Shown in pieces: positions 24,777 through 34,982 of a DNA stretch of 64,000 nucleotides (position 1 is the stretch's first letter; the number at the start of each line of letters is the position of its first letter). Below the pieces are notes generated by a model. The model made no database searches and had not been told where the DNA came from. It was given only the letters and a program-made list of their open reading frames with translations. The stretch comes from Aldrovandia affinis (Eukaryota; Chordata; Actinopteri; Notacanthiformes; Halosauridae), in contig JAINUG010000026.1 of NCBI GenBank assembly GCA_029706075.1, positions 5,474,674 through 5,538,673 on the forward strand. Reading direction: 5' to 3'. The translations under genes and the position numbers were made by a program.

Positions 24777-26893
24777 CTGCAGAGACACACACATGGACAA
24801 AACCACATGTACACATGCTCCTTCCAATTCATTACTCATAGTTTCTCCTGCTGCTGTCCAACTCACCGGGTGTGAATAAAATGTTGTTTTTACAGTTTGT
24901 AACTACTTTAAACTTTTCCATTTAGAGTTGCAGCACTTTACTGCCGTCCCCTGCAAAGACCAGACTATTATGGTCTTTGGAAGAAGATCTAAAGCATCTG
25001 GTGCAGCATATAAGCCTCTTGAACTGCCTTGCTGCAAAGACGGTCTGTGTGTTGATGGCAGCCGACGGTAAATGTAGGAGCGGTTTTAATAACACTTTTC
25101 TTGAGAAACTCTGTTTCTTCATCTGCATATGAATTTCTTTCATATAAAATGATGTATACTCAAATGTAAAAAGACTGTGGGGCTACCAGGTTACTCAGTC
25201 AATACCATTACATTTATATTTCATGTACCATGAGTGCAGGGTCAGATATCAGTATGGCCATCAGGAGTCTGGGCCATGTCATTGGCTGACTATGTCCAGA
25301 AGTCCACAGCAGCAGGACACAATTGGCTTCAGACCACTGGGGTAGGTGGGCTTAATTTGGCCAGAGTTCCTCTGGTTACGGTTTGCATGAACACGCTCTA
25401 ACCACTCAACACATGACTACAGTTTACCAGCTGTCAATGAGAGATGCGCCACTTGTCTAATCGGCATTAGCTCTCTCCTGTACTACAGTGTGGCCTCTTG
25501 CGTTGAAAATAGTCAATGGTTTGCTGGTGAGTGCATTGAAGGAGGACATATACTTCAGCTTGACTATTACCTGTGCAGGTGGCATGGTGGTGCCGAGAGT
25601 GAATGGTACAGTTGACAATTCCAAAAAAGGGATAGGAAACTTTTTCTAAAAGAAAGCTTGAGAAGTGTTTTTTGCCTACTAAAAAATATCCATTAAAAAT
25701 AAAGCCGTTTCATTATTCATTCAGACACTTTATGGGAACAAGAATAAGACTCTTACTAAATCACACATTTTTTGGACCACAAACAGTACCTATGACTTGG
25801 AGGCAATTTTTCAAAACAGTGATACAGAGCCTCCTCCAAATCAGAAGCAATAATGCAGGCATTGCGCCAGGAAGCAGCCTCTGCAGAGAGCGCAATACTA
25901 ATCAAGCTGTGATGCTCATATGCATTTGATCAAATTAGTCCACTAACTCAGGAAACATGGTCGTGATAACATTTATTGGGGGCTTATTGACATGGTCGTG
26001 GGGAGTGGGGAGTTGTTTTAGTTTCTGTTGGCCCCCAATAAAAATATTTCTCATCTCATAACTCTCAACATTTCAGAAGTCTGGCCACATCATCGGCTTC
26101 TTTGTGTACTCCACACCAGAAAATCTGCCATTGTGATACAAATAACTTTTCCTGTTCTGCATATCCATGCGTGTCTGCCTGGCTCTGATGTTGCCTGGTC
26201 TGGTGTGCACATACAGTTCTGATGTCTGCTATGATCTCATCAGTGTGAGCCCTGAACAATTTGTTATATTCCACTTAAAACAGAACATTATTTTGGCCTG
26301 AAAAAATAGTGCAATTAAGCTGTATTCTGTATTGTTGTATTTCTCTCAAAATATAACTGAGATCAAAAAGAGTCGGTTCTGGGATATGGTTCTGGTGGTC
26401 TTTATCAAAACTTTAAAACAATTAATAACACTTGGATATTAATCAGTTAATAATTAAGGTCTGGATTCAATAAATATGTGTATCTAACTCTAAATAAACG
26501 CAAGTGTAACTTTTCATTGAATTTAATTGTGAGTCAAAGTTGAGGGAAAGAAATTATTGAAACCACGCCACATGAATATATATTGCAATAGTACTGATAT
26601 TAAATAATAAATAGTGTTTGTTTTATTTCTGCATGATAGATATATGTAGTTTTAAGCTGTTTTGCAACATGAGAAAGCAGTAGCATTAACATACAGTTAC
26701 ATTTCATCTTTAGCAGTCCGCATGATATTTATTTATATTATATTTACAAATCTATTTACTCACTGGGTGAGGTTGAATTGCTTGCTTAAAAATTCTGATG
26801 ATCTATTTAGCTATGGCTAGGCAGCACTGGAAAAATCCCCTGCAAACGGGCTGCCTGTGACTGACTGAATGAGTTCTTAGTATCTTAGTTCAA

Positions 26894-26905
26894 CCACTAG
26901 GTGGC
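26894..26905 (+). promoter_or_regulatory. CTCF-like core motif
   Basis: CCACTAGGTGGC fits the CTCF core CCASYAGRKGGC at every position. Motif match only, with no evidence of occupancy. Confidence 0.3.
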
Positions 26906-28300
26906 AAAACACACAGTAATAACGGCATCCACGTCAGTAGTGTTCAGCCTCTGAAAGCCTCTGCCTTTTCTTGGTATGATAGTTTATGACCACTCGGTCC
27001 TGCCATTTTATGACTCTTTTAGTTTTTGCCTGGATGGGGCTCCTGGATTTGACTTGGTGATGGATAAGATCTGAAGTGAACATCTGTCTGCAAAACCAGC
27101 TGATAGATTTTCTACAGTAACATTTTCTTCACTACCATAGTTACTTTGATCCTACAATATTATTGTATGTATATAAGGCCATTGGTGAGGAGAAGAGATC
27201 GTGACTATGGTTATATTATCACCCCTGTGCACATGTTGATTTTTAAAAAAGGATGTTCCGGAATCAGAAGCTCCTTCAGGGAGGACAGTATCTTTGACGT
27301 CAATTAGCAGATGTGCAAAATGCATTATTGGTCAATGCTTTTTTCCCCCAAACCGACTGCCTTGTCATTCCCTGCAACTGCAATTCCTGTGTCAATTTGG
27401 AAGGGTCCACAGTAGCACACAAATCCTCTTAAACAAGTGCAGTCAGCCACTGCTTCTTTTCACTCTGCAATCCACCAGCGAAGCTGCTGCAGTTACCCTG
27501 TTGGAGGAATGTGCAGGACACAGCCGGCGCAGGAAGACTTCGACTGAAGCCTTTTTTCCATGGGTGACACTATGGCTAATAATGTGTCACCCTACAGGAT
27601 TCCCAGCCACAGTTGGTACTGGAATGGTCAGGATTCTGAACCGTGGGGTGCATCGCTACACTGAAGATAAGTGTGCCTCAGCTGGATACTCTACTCTGGA
27701 GCCCCCATGGTCACTGCTTTTGAAAACAGTTCCATAAATTGGATGAAATATTTTCCCTGTCAAACACAAATTTAGTCCCAACAGTCAAAAATGGAATGTC
27801 TGAGCCAGTTGGGTGGGCATTTGAGAAGAAGAAGAAAAAAATCCATCTAGAGAGGTTAAGCTTCCAATCAATATACAGTTAACAGAAATAATTAAAAAAA
27901 CTCAACATCTGGTGTCACCCAGATCCAGGGCTGAATACTGAATACTCCACTGGGCTGATGCAAAAAATTATACCATTAACATTTGTTACCAATATAAATA
28001 GAAGCAAACATGGGATTCAAAGCTATTCTGAATGTCTTAAATCACAATTTCTAATGCAAAATGAACTCCTGTATCCCTTAAAGCCCACAATGGGGGTCAG
28101 AGTTCCCAGAGTCTCCTGCATAATTTATATTGTGGCAGATCTGTTTTGCATTTAGCTCAATGAAATCCAGCTGAGCTTCACTGATAAAGAGAAAGTGTTT
28201 CACTCAGGCTTTTGCGTCACTGAGTGATAGAAGTGGAGGAATCTAAAAATCATCATCAATCAATCGATCTAGAAAAAATCTATACAGTATTTGCATTGTG

Positions 28301-28617
28301 TGTAATGGAGTCGCTTCTGCCCGCAGTTACAACTTTCTGTAGCGGACGCTCACGTACCAGAGCACACCCGCTACATTCTCCCCCTCGAAACTCCTGCGGC
28401 AGCAACCATGACCCAACCGATTACCATTAGTTGTATGATCCGAGTCACGGCACCAATGTAACGGAGTTGGTTCAGCCCGCAGCGAATTTCGAACCGAGGG
28501 ATCTCGATGTGACAAGACAGCGATTTAGCTCGCTGAGCTAACTCCAGGAACTAATCACGCTCGTATCTACGTCACTTTCTGGAGCAGACGCTCAAGTACC
28601 AGAGCACACCCGTTACA
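28301..28617 (-). mobile_element. Miniature LTR retrotransposon (TRIM-like) with tRNA-His primer site
   Basis: There are two LTRs in direct orientation, 28457-28617 (161 bp) and 28301-28375 (75 bp, same ends but an 86-bp internal deletion). Both begin TGTAA(C/T)GGAGT and end ACC(C)G(T/C)TACA on plus. Only 81 bp lie between them. Read on the minus strand, the 5' LTR (28617-28457) is followed by TGGTGCCGTGACTCGGAT (28455-28438), an 18-base complement of the tRNA-His 3' end with CCA. CGAGGGGGAGAA (28387-28376), a polypurine tract, lies directly before the 3' LTR. No room remains for gag or pol, so movement would need enzymes from another element. No clear target-site duplication is visible. Confidence 0.85.
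28463..28545 (-). promoter_or_regulatory. tRNA-like Pol III promoter inside the TRIM LTR
   Basis: On the minus strand, GGAGTTAGCTCAGCGAGC (28545-28528) holds an A-box-like TAGCTCAGCGAG, and GGTTCGAAATT (28495-28485) is a good B box about 35 bases downstream. The 83-base stretch closes with GGAGTT pairing with AACTCC. D-arm-like GCTC/GAGC pairing is present, but the other arms are degenerate, so this is not a working tRNA gene. Confidence 0.6.
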
Positions 28618-29686
28618 TGTACGTCTTTTCAATGAAACAGTCATGAAAAATCCGAGAACAATTATCAGATAAACATTCATTTTCAGGGCCCAGCATGCTT
28701 TCGATCACAGACACATAGATCTTTATGGCCATGCAGTGGGTGAAACGTTTTTTTTTATAATGTAGCTTTTAACAGACATGGTTTAGTTTCATTTCACATT
28801 ATTTTCTTCATCCTGCCATTTCTCATACATGATATAGTAAATGATTAAGACCATTCATCTCCACCACCCAGCAGGGCAGCAAAACATTCTCTAAAAGAAG
28901 GGGCGAAACAAAACAGCCGACAGTGGTGTGGGGAGGGGGGAAAAAAGTCATTTGAAAGATTCATGGCACAACACTTGAAACTTCAAAGCCTGAAGAAAGC
29001 TGAAGCTCGTTTGGGGCTTTATGCCTAAAAACTAAGAGGATAGCTCGGTTTCCCATGAGAACAACCAATGCACAGTCTCTGCCTCAAAGCTGGCACCAAT
29101 AATGTCAAAATAGAAAACTGGAGCAGATCTTTGGTAGCAGAGGGACACAGCGCTGAGCTTTCAAAAGCAATGCCAATGCTTTCATATGCAGGCAGGCTGT
29201 TAGTTATTGAGGGTAATACAAAAGGTATCAATTATCTCCTGGCTTAAGGAGAAAAGCTCTCTTTTGCAATTCGCATGACTTTAATTGGAGTTTTTGTCTG
29301 TTCATGCTGTAGCATAAACTTAAATCCTTTGGACAGCACCCTTATTGAGACACCAGATTTATTGGATTTCATTCAGCTTACATTTGAGAATAAAATCATA
29401 AAACAGTTTATTTAAAAACAGTAAAATAAGGGGCTGCTGGGCCCCACGTTCTAGTATCAAATCCAGACTATGCCATTGCTGACTGTGGCCAGCAGCCTGA
29501 ATTTAAGTGGAGGTTGCAAAGTGTGTGGCTGAGATTACGATTGGGATCCAAATTGTGAGAAAAAGGGGAATAAGCATTCAAAATGATTTAAAAATAATAA
29601 TAAAGTACAATAAAATAAAATAAAAATGACAGTTCTTCAGATCATCTGTCCCTGGATGCATTTTACTTTCAATTACAGGCCATAGA
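28618..29686. other. Intergenic DNA, nothing recognised
   Basis: No supported gene or repeat family. Confidence 0.45.
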
Positions 29687-30537
29687 TACACTACTGGTCA
29701 AAAGTTTTAGAACACCCACATTTTCCAGTCTTTACTGAAATTGAAGCAGTTCAAGTCCAGTGAATAACCTGACATGGTACAAAGGTAAGCAGTAAACTGC
29801 CAGAGGTAAAAAAAAGGTTTAGGTTACCAAAACTGAAAAATAATCCACATTTTTGGCGGTGAGTAGTTTCCCTACACCATCAAAAGGCACTTGGAAACTG
29901 GAGGAAACTCTGACAGGAAGAGGTCTGGCAGACCCAAAGCCACAACAAAATCAGAACACAAGTTTCTGAGAGTCAACAGCTTGCGTGATAGGCGGCTCAC
30001 AGGACAACAGCTTCAAGCACAGCTTAACACTGGTCAAGTAAGGAAGTCTCAGTTTCAACTGTGAAGAGAAGACTTGAGCTGCAGGTTTGACAGGTCGAGT
30101 GGCAGTAAGAAAGCCATTGCTAAGATGGCAAAATAAGAAAAAGAGGCTTGTTACCCTGGGCCACGAAGCACCACCAGTGGACTACTGAAGACTGAAAGAA
30201 GGTCTTATGGACCGATTAATCAAAATTTTAAATCTATCAAACATGGAGGAGGAAGCGTGATGGTCTGGGGCTCTTTTGCTGGATCCAGGCGACTTGCACA
30301 GAGTGACTATTAACCCATGTTAAACCATTACTTGTTCCCTGAAAAGGGACTTTTTTTATAACTCTGAAATGTACATTCTTTTTCAGTTTTTGGTAACCTA
30401 AACTTATATATATATTTTTTTACCTCGGGCAGGTAAAAACCTTGTACCATTTCAGGTTATTCACTGGATTTAAACTGCTTACATTTCAGTAAAAAATGGA
30501 AAATGGGGGTGTTTTAAAACTTTTGATCAGTAGTGTA
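29687..30537 (+). mobile_element. Tc1-like element with long inverted repeats and transposase relic
   Basis: The ends TACACTACTGGTCAAAAGTT and AACTTTTGATCAGTAGTGTA are mirrored for roughly 150-200 bp. Between them lies a decayed transposase: about 29880-30060 resembles the DNA-binding half, and 30240-30290 reads GGGSVMVWGSFAGSR (the catalytic core strand, plus frame). A large internal deletion removes the C-terminal half. It is the likely parent family of the MITE at 7106-7355. Confidence 0.88.
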
Positions 30538-31963
30538 CACGTAAAACATTTGTCTCAGCCTTGAAAGAATGAAAAATAAATGTAACTTCCTTTATTTTTC
30601 ACTACAAATACACATTTAAATGAAAGTTTCATTTTTGCTTCCTGTAACCTGGAACACACACTTCAAAGGGTCCCAGGTTTTCAGGATCATTGGCCAGATG
30701 ATTCAATTATTTTTAAAAATGGAAAATAATGATTTGTATTTTTAAACCATTATTGTCTCAGGCACAGCTGTTATGCATTGTGACCTCTTAGGGTAAAGAA
30801 GCATAGTTTATGTGATACCATAATTAGTGACACTGATCCAGCTTAGCTTGTAGTTGTCAAAGTTAAATGATTTTGGTTTCAGACACACTTATAGCGTGAG
30901 CTTGGCAAAAAAATTATTTGACCGATGTCCTATAGATGATCCACAACAGCAAAGCCTTGCATTCCCTTGCAATTTAAATTGCATTCCCTTGCAATTTCTG
31001 GTTATCTAAAAGTGATGTACTTTAAACTGATTACAGATGGCCATATTTCTTATTCTTCTCAAATGATATTGCACCCTTGGGCTATCAGTGATCAAGATTT
31101 TCCAACTGACATTAAATGACATTTTAAGAATGTGTTCGCGAGACCACTTTCAAATCAATCTCTGAACTAACACTCAACTAGACTTCCGTAGCTTATATTA
31201 TGAGTGAAATAAAATAGTTTGATAGTTTATGGATAGTCTATCATAGTTGAGGCACTACAGTGAGTGCATAACCCATGCTTACTATTGTCCCAGCTTGACA
31301 ATGAAGGATACTGCCACCTTTCAAAACGATTTATTCAACCTTTATTTCCCAGGCTTTATTAAAAGATATAACCACCCTAAACTTTTTTCCAGTATTCTCT
31401 TTACCCTGTTTATACTTTCATGTCCATTCAATTAACAAATCGCAAACGGTGATTGCAAGCATGGGAACTGACAATGGTAAAACACATAAATGAGCCCCTA
31501 ATTCATTTCATTTACAGGTTTCCAAGATTAAAATGATTTCTTTGGACCATAATGTGCATTTGATTACCATTATTCAGGGAGGTCTTCAAACCAGGGCTAG
31601 AAGCCAAATCACAGAACACCCTTCATTGTAACACCTCTGTGGGCACCTATTCCCAGAATGACAAATCAGTTATGAACTTGAGAGGTTTAACTTTTGACCT
31701 GAGCAAGACAGAGTTCTTATGGTTAACATCCAATGATAATTAGCCGAGTGTGACATGGACTGGCGTTCGCAGTATTCAGCAATTACTACTTCTCGGTTCT
31801 TCTGCGGCCGCAGTCGGTGAGAGAGAAAGGTGTGGATTTGGACGGGGCTTTTGGAGAATGATAATCCAGCAGCGTAAAATGACAGAATGAGAGGGGGGCA
31901 CCTGCAGGTGTTGGTACATGAGACTAAGCAGAAAAGACAAAGACTTAGTGCCCTAAATGACAT
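30538..31963. other. Intergenic DNA, nothing recognised
   Basis: AT-rich. A 17-base direct repeat GCATTCCCTTGCAATTT occurs twice at 30958-31002. No gene is seen. Confidence 0.45.
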
Positions 31964-32960
31964 TGTCACATCCCATCCTTGGGTATGGGTAGTGAAGGCA
32001 CTTCAGTCCCGTGAAATAAACAGACATGAAATAAGAGTGGGTTCATCATTCAATAGCAGATAACCAGGAAGTCAGTGTAACATGGCAACACTGAGCCAGG
32101 TTAAGGAGAGGGAGACTGTCACACGCCACATGACAAATCCCCCGGATATGACCACTGGATATGAAAATCGGCAGCTTTCCACACCGCTTCCATACATTCA
32201 CATTGAACAAGTATCAACACTTAACGGGACAGGGTAGAACTCTATGCACTATCCCTACGCACACTCATATCAACAGGACACCCAGTGCTTCCCAAATCCA
32301 TGCACAAAGAGACACAAACTTTTCAGTCCGAGTTCTCTTAACAGAAACACACAGAGACCCTCACCACTCATCACAGTTCTCTGGCAACCAGTCCCGAGAC
32401 ACTCTTCACTTTCAGTGAGAGTTCTCGGGCCGTTGTCCAGAAACACTCTCCACTGCCCTAGAGCAAGTTCTCTTCCAATCACACCGAGGGAGAGAGGCAG
32501 ATACTCAGTGTGCCCTCTCTCCCTTTCCCACACACACAGGAAGCACTCTACTCAGTCACTTTCGACAAACACACAAAACACACAGAACTCAACAGACTCC
32601 ATGTCCTCCGACACGGAAACCCCCTTGCGGGGAGAGCACACGCACACGCACACGCATACGCACACGCAGATGCACAACCAGACCAACAACAACTCTCTAC
32701 GATACGCACAGACGAACAACGAGACTAAGACTAACACTCTTGATATGCACACATGAATGACAAGACAAAACAAAACTGATTCCCCATTCGTCCTGCTCTT
32801 AAATAGGCTTACTTTCTGCTTGACTCAGGTGGGACTTGTGAGGCAATCACCTGTCTATTATTCACTCACTTAATCACAAAACACCAAACAATTGACAAAC
32901 CACACCCCCTCACATTCTCACACACAAACACAATCAGTCAAATGAATTCTTCACTTGACA
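31964..32960 (-). mobile_element. Probable 3' LTR of a retrotransposon
   Basis: The sequence runs TGTCA...TGACA end to end. On the minus strand it starts TGTCAAGTGAAGAATTC and has a TATA-like CTATTTAAGAGCAGG near 32805. AATAAA-type signals lie near the far end, and it is preceded by a purine-rich TTGGGGTGGA that could be the polypurine tract. About 33175-32961 (minus) may be the end of the internal region. A 5' LTR and a target duplication were not found. It includes CA/CACG-rich low complexity at 32635-32670. Confidence 0.5.
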
Positions 32961-33175
32961 TCCACCCCAATTAACTGATTGAATAATGATGACCAATTAT
33001 GGCCTTTGGAACAACCTTCCGGGCAACAGTTCACACTCTCGAGAGTGCCAAACCTGCCCCTGGAAAGTTCCACCTCCATAGCCATGTGGCAAAACAAAGG
33101 CAACCCTGCCACTCCCCTGTTGCCGAGACCAACGCCCTCCACAGAGACATGTACACAGGCAGGTCCCAGGTCCAC

Positions 33176-33519
33176 ACTCTGTAGTGCAGACAGAAACAGT
33201 CAGTCCCTCAGGGATAGGGAGCAGAGACAGTATATCAAGAGGACTTTTGCTGTTCTGGAAAAAAACTATTACATGTTTTGAAGGTTATAAATAGTCCCAC
33301 ATTTTATATGCAGCCTTTAAAAGGTCACTTTTGAGATGTGGGAAAGAAAGATTGAGACCAAATGTTGCAAAAAATATTTTTTTCATCACTACATTCAGAT
33401 TAACAGCGAAACCATATCAAGTACAAATTCAGTGATTTTATTTTAGAGATAATTTTTTGTAAATGTTTGAGTTTAGTTTTAAATAACATTTCTTATGTTC
33501 ATTATTAGTTGTATTCAGT
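33176..33519. other. Intergenic DNA, nothing recognised
   Basis: AT-rich, no gene. Confidence 0.4.
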
Positions 33520-34625
33520 TATACGGGGCTCATGGTGCCCTGTTGCCCTTACTGACTTCCACACTCTCCTGGCTACCTTTTCCTTTAACCTCTCCTCTGC
33601 TAAATCTGGATTTTTCTTCTCCAAAATTCAATTTTGTGCTTCTAACCCTCGCAAACTGTACTCTACATTTTCCTCTCTCCTTACCCCTCCTCCTCCCCCA
33701 CCCGCCTCCTCTCTAACCACGGATGACTTTGTATCCTTCTTTTGCAAGAAGGTCGATGACATTCGCAACTCCTTCTCCCCAACCCCTCCCGCACCTAACC
33801 CTCCCTCACCCATCTCACTACCAAAACCTCTTGCCTCCCTGTCTTCCTTCTCACCCCTCCCTGACATCTCACAACTTGTTCACTCCCACCATCCTACCAC
33901 CTGCCCCCTCGATCACATTCCTTCCCCCCTTTTCCAGTGCATCACTATGGACATCCTCCCCTTTGTCTCCAATGTAATTAACTTTTCTCTTTCCTCTGGC
34001 TCTGTCCCTTCTCCCCTCAAAAGGGCCAATGTCATCCCCCTCTTCAAAAAACCCTCTCTGAATCCTGCTGTCATTTCTAATTACCAACCTGTCTCTCTCT
34101 CTCCCCACACCCTCTCTACTGGAGTCCCACAGACTCAGTGCTAGGCCCCCTCTTATTCTCCCTGTACACTAAGTCACTTGGTTTGGTTATCTCTGCTCAT
34201 GGTTTTTTATAACACCGTTATGCTGATGACACTCAAGTCTTTCTTTCCTTCTCTCCTTCTGAGACCCAGGTCCCGGCGTGTATCTCTACATGCCTGGCAG
34301 ACATCTCTGCTTGGATGTCCACCCACCACCTGAAGCTGAACCTGGGGAAGACAGAGCTGCTCTTCCTCCCAGCGAAGAGCTCCCCGATGATCCCGAATTT
34401 AGAAGTAAACGGTTTATTTGTTTATAAAAATGAGATAAAATACCATAATGTACATGTGGCAGCAACCAAGCTGAATTGAAAGTACGTTTTACATCGGTAT
34501 AATCTAAAGTATATACTTAAAAAAATTAAAATAAAATAAATTTGATTGATCTTACCAAGTATCCATGCACATATTGTAAGTCGCTCTGGATAAGAGCATC
34601 TGCTAAATGCCTAAATGTAAATGTT
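33520..34625 (+). mobile_element. L2-type LINE, 5'-truncated, reverse-transcriptase core deleted
   Basis: An open frame at 33509-34144 encodes the linker between endonuclease and reverse transcriptase and the start of the latter (DDFVSFFCKKVDDIRNSF, HHPTTCPLDHIPSPLF, KRANVIPLFKKPSLNP, ISNYQPVSL). The frame then jumps straight to LSTGVPQ, so the fingers and first part of the palm are missing. A later piece near 34200 reads YADDTQ-like (HRYADDTQVF), the catalytic motif. The end at 34575-34625 is the L2 tail GTAAGTCGCTCTGGATAAGA. Stops and frameshifts follow 34144. Dead element. Confidence 0.88.
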
Positions 34626-34841
34626 CATAATAATCCATTTCTGCTACTGTGCCTCTAGATAGTGACACATTTCAGCAAGTGTTGTGTTAGGAGTGGAAAG
34701 TTCTTACCTTATAAAGTAAAATGGTTGAGCCAAAACCATCTGCTTTTGTGGCATTATTAATACATACCTTTAATATGTTAAACATTTTAAAATTCATAGT
34801 CTTAAAGTAGCAGGTAGTCTTAATTCATGGACAGTATACTA

Positions 34842-34970
34842 TGTGGTTCTCTGTGGCTCAGTTGGTAGAGCACAGTGTTGGCAATGCTTAGGTTGTGAGT
34901 TCAATCCCCACTGGAGCCACATATACTGAAAATGTATGCATTCACTACTGCTAAATGGCGTATATTATTA
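34842..34970 (+). repeat. tRNA-derived SINE, type B, with short tail deletion
   Basis: Intact head with A and B boxes. About 30 bp of the tail (the GTAAGTCGCTTTGGATAAAA segment) is deleted between CACTACTG and CTAAATGGCG. It ends in an (ATT)n run to about 34982. Confidence 0.9.
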
Positions 34971-34982
34971 TTATTATTATTA

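Larger units (their letters stand above)
22350..28300. other. Intergenic desert
   Basis: Six kilobases without a supported gene. About 22360-22600 (AGATAGATAGATTGTTTATT) looks like an inverted LINE 3' end. An AC microsatellite lies at 24746-24776. A CTCF-like core is at 26894-26905. The stretch 27597-27650 resembles 11230-11285. Confidence 0.45.

Noticed and set aside
28463-28545. Functional tRNA gene
   Set aside because: The closing stem and boxes are tRNA-like, but the D loop is too short and the T arm does not pair. It lies inside an LTR.
33509-34144. 211-codon open frame as a host gene
   Set aside because: Its sequence is the linker/reverse-transcriptase start of an L2 LINE.
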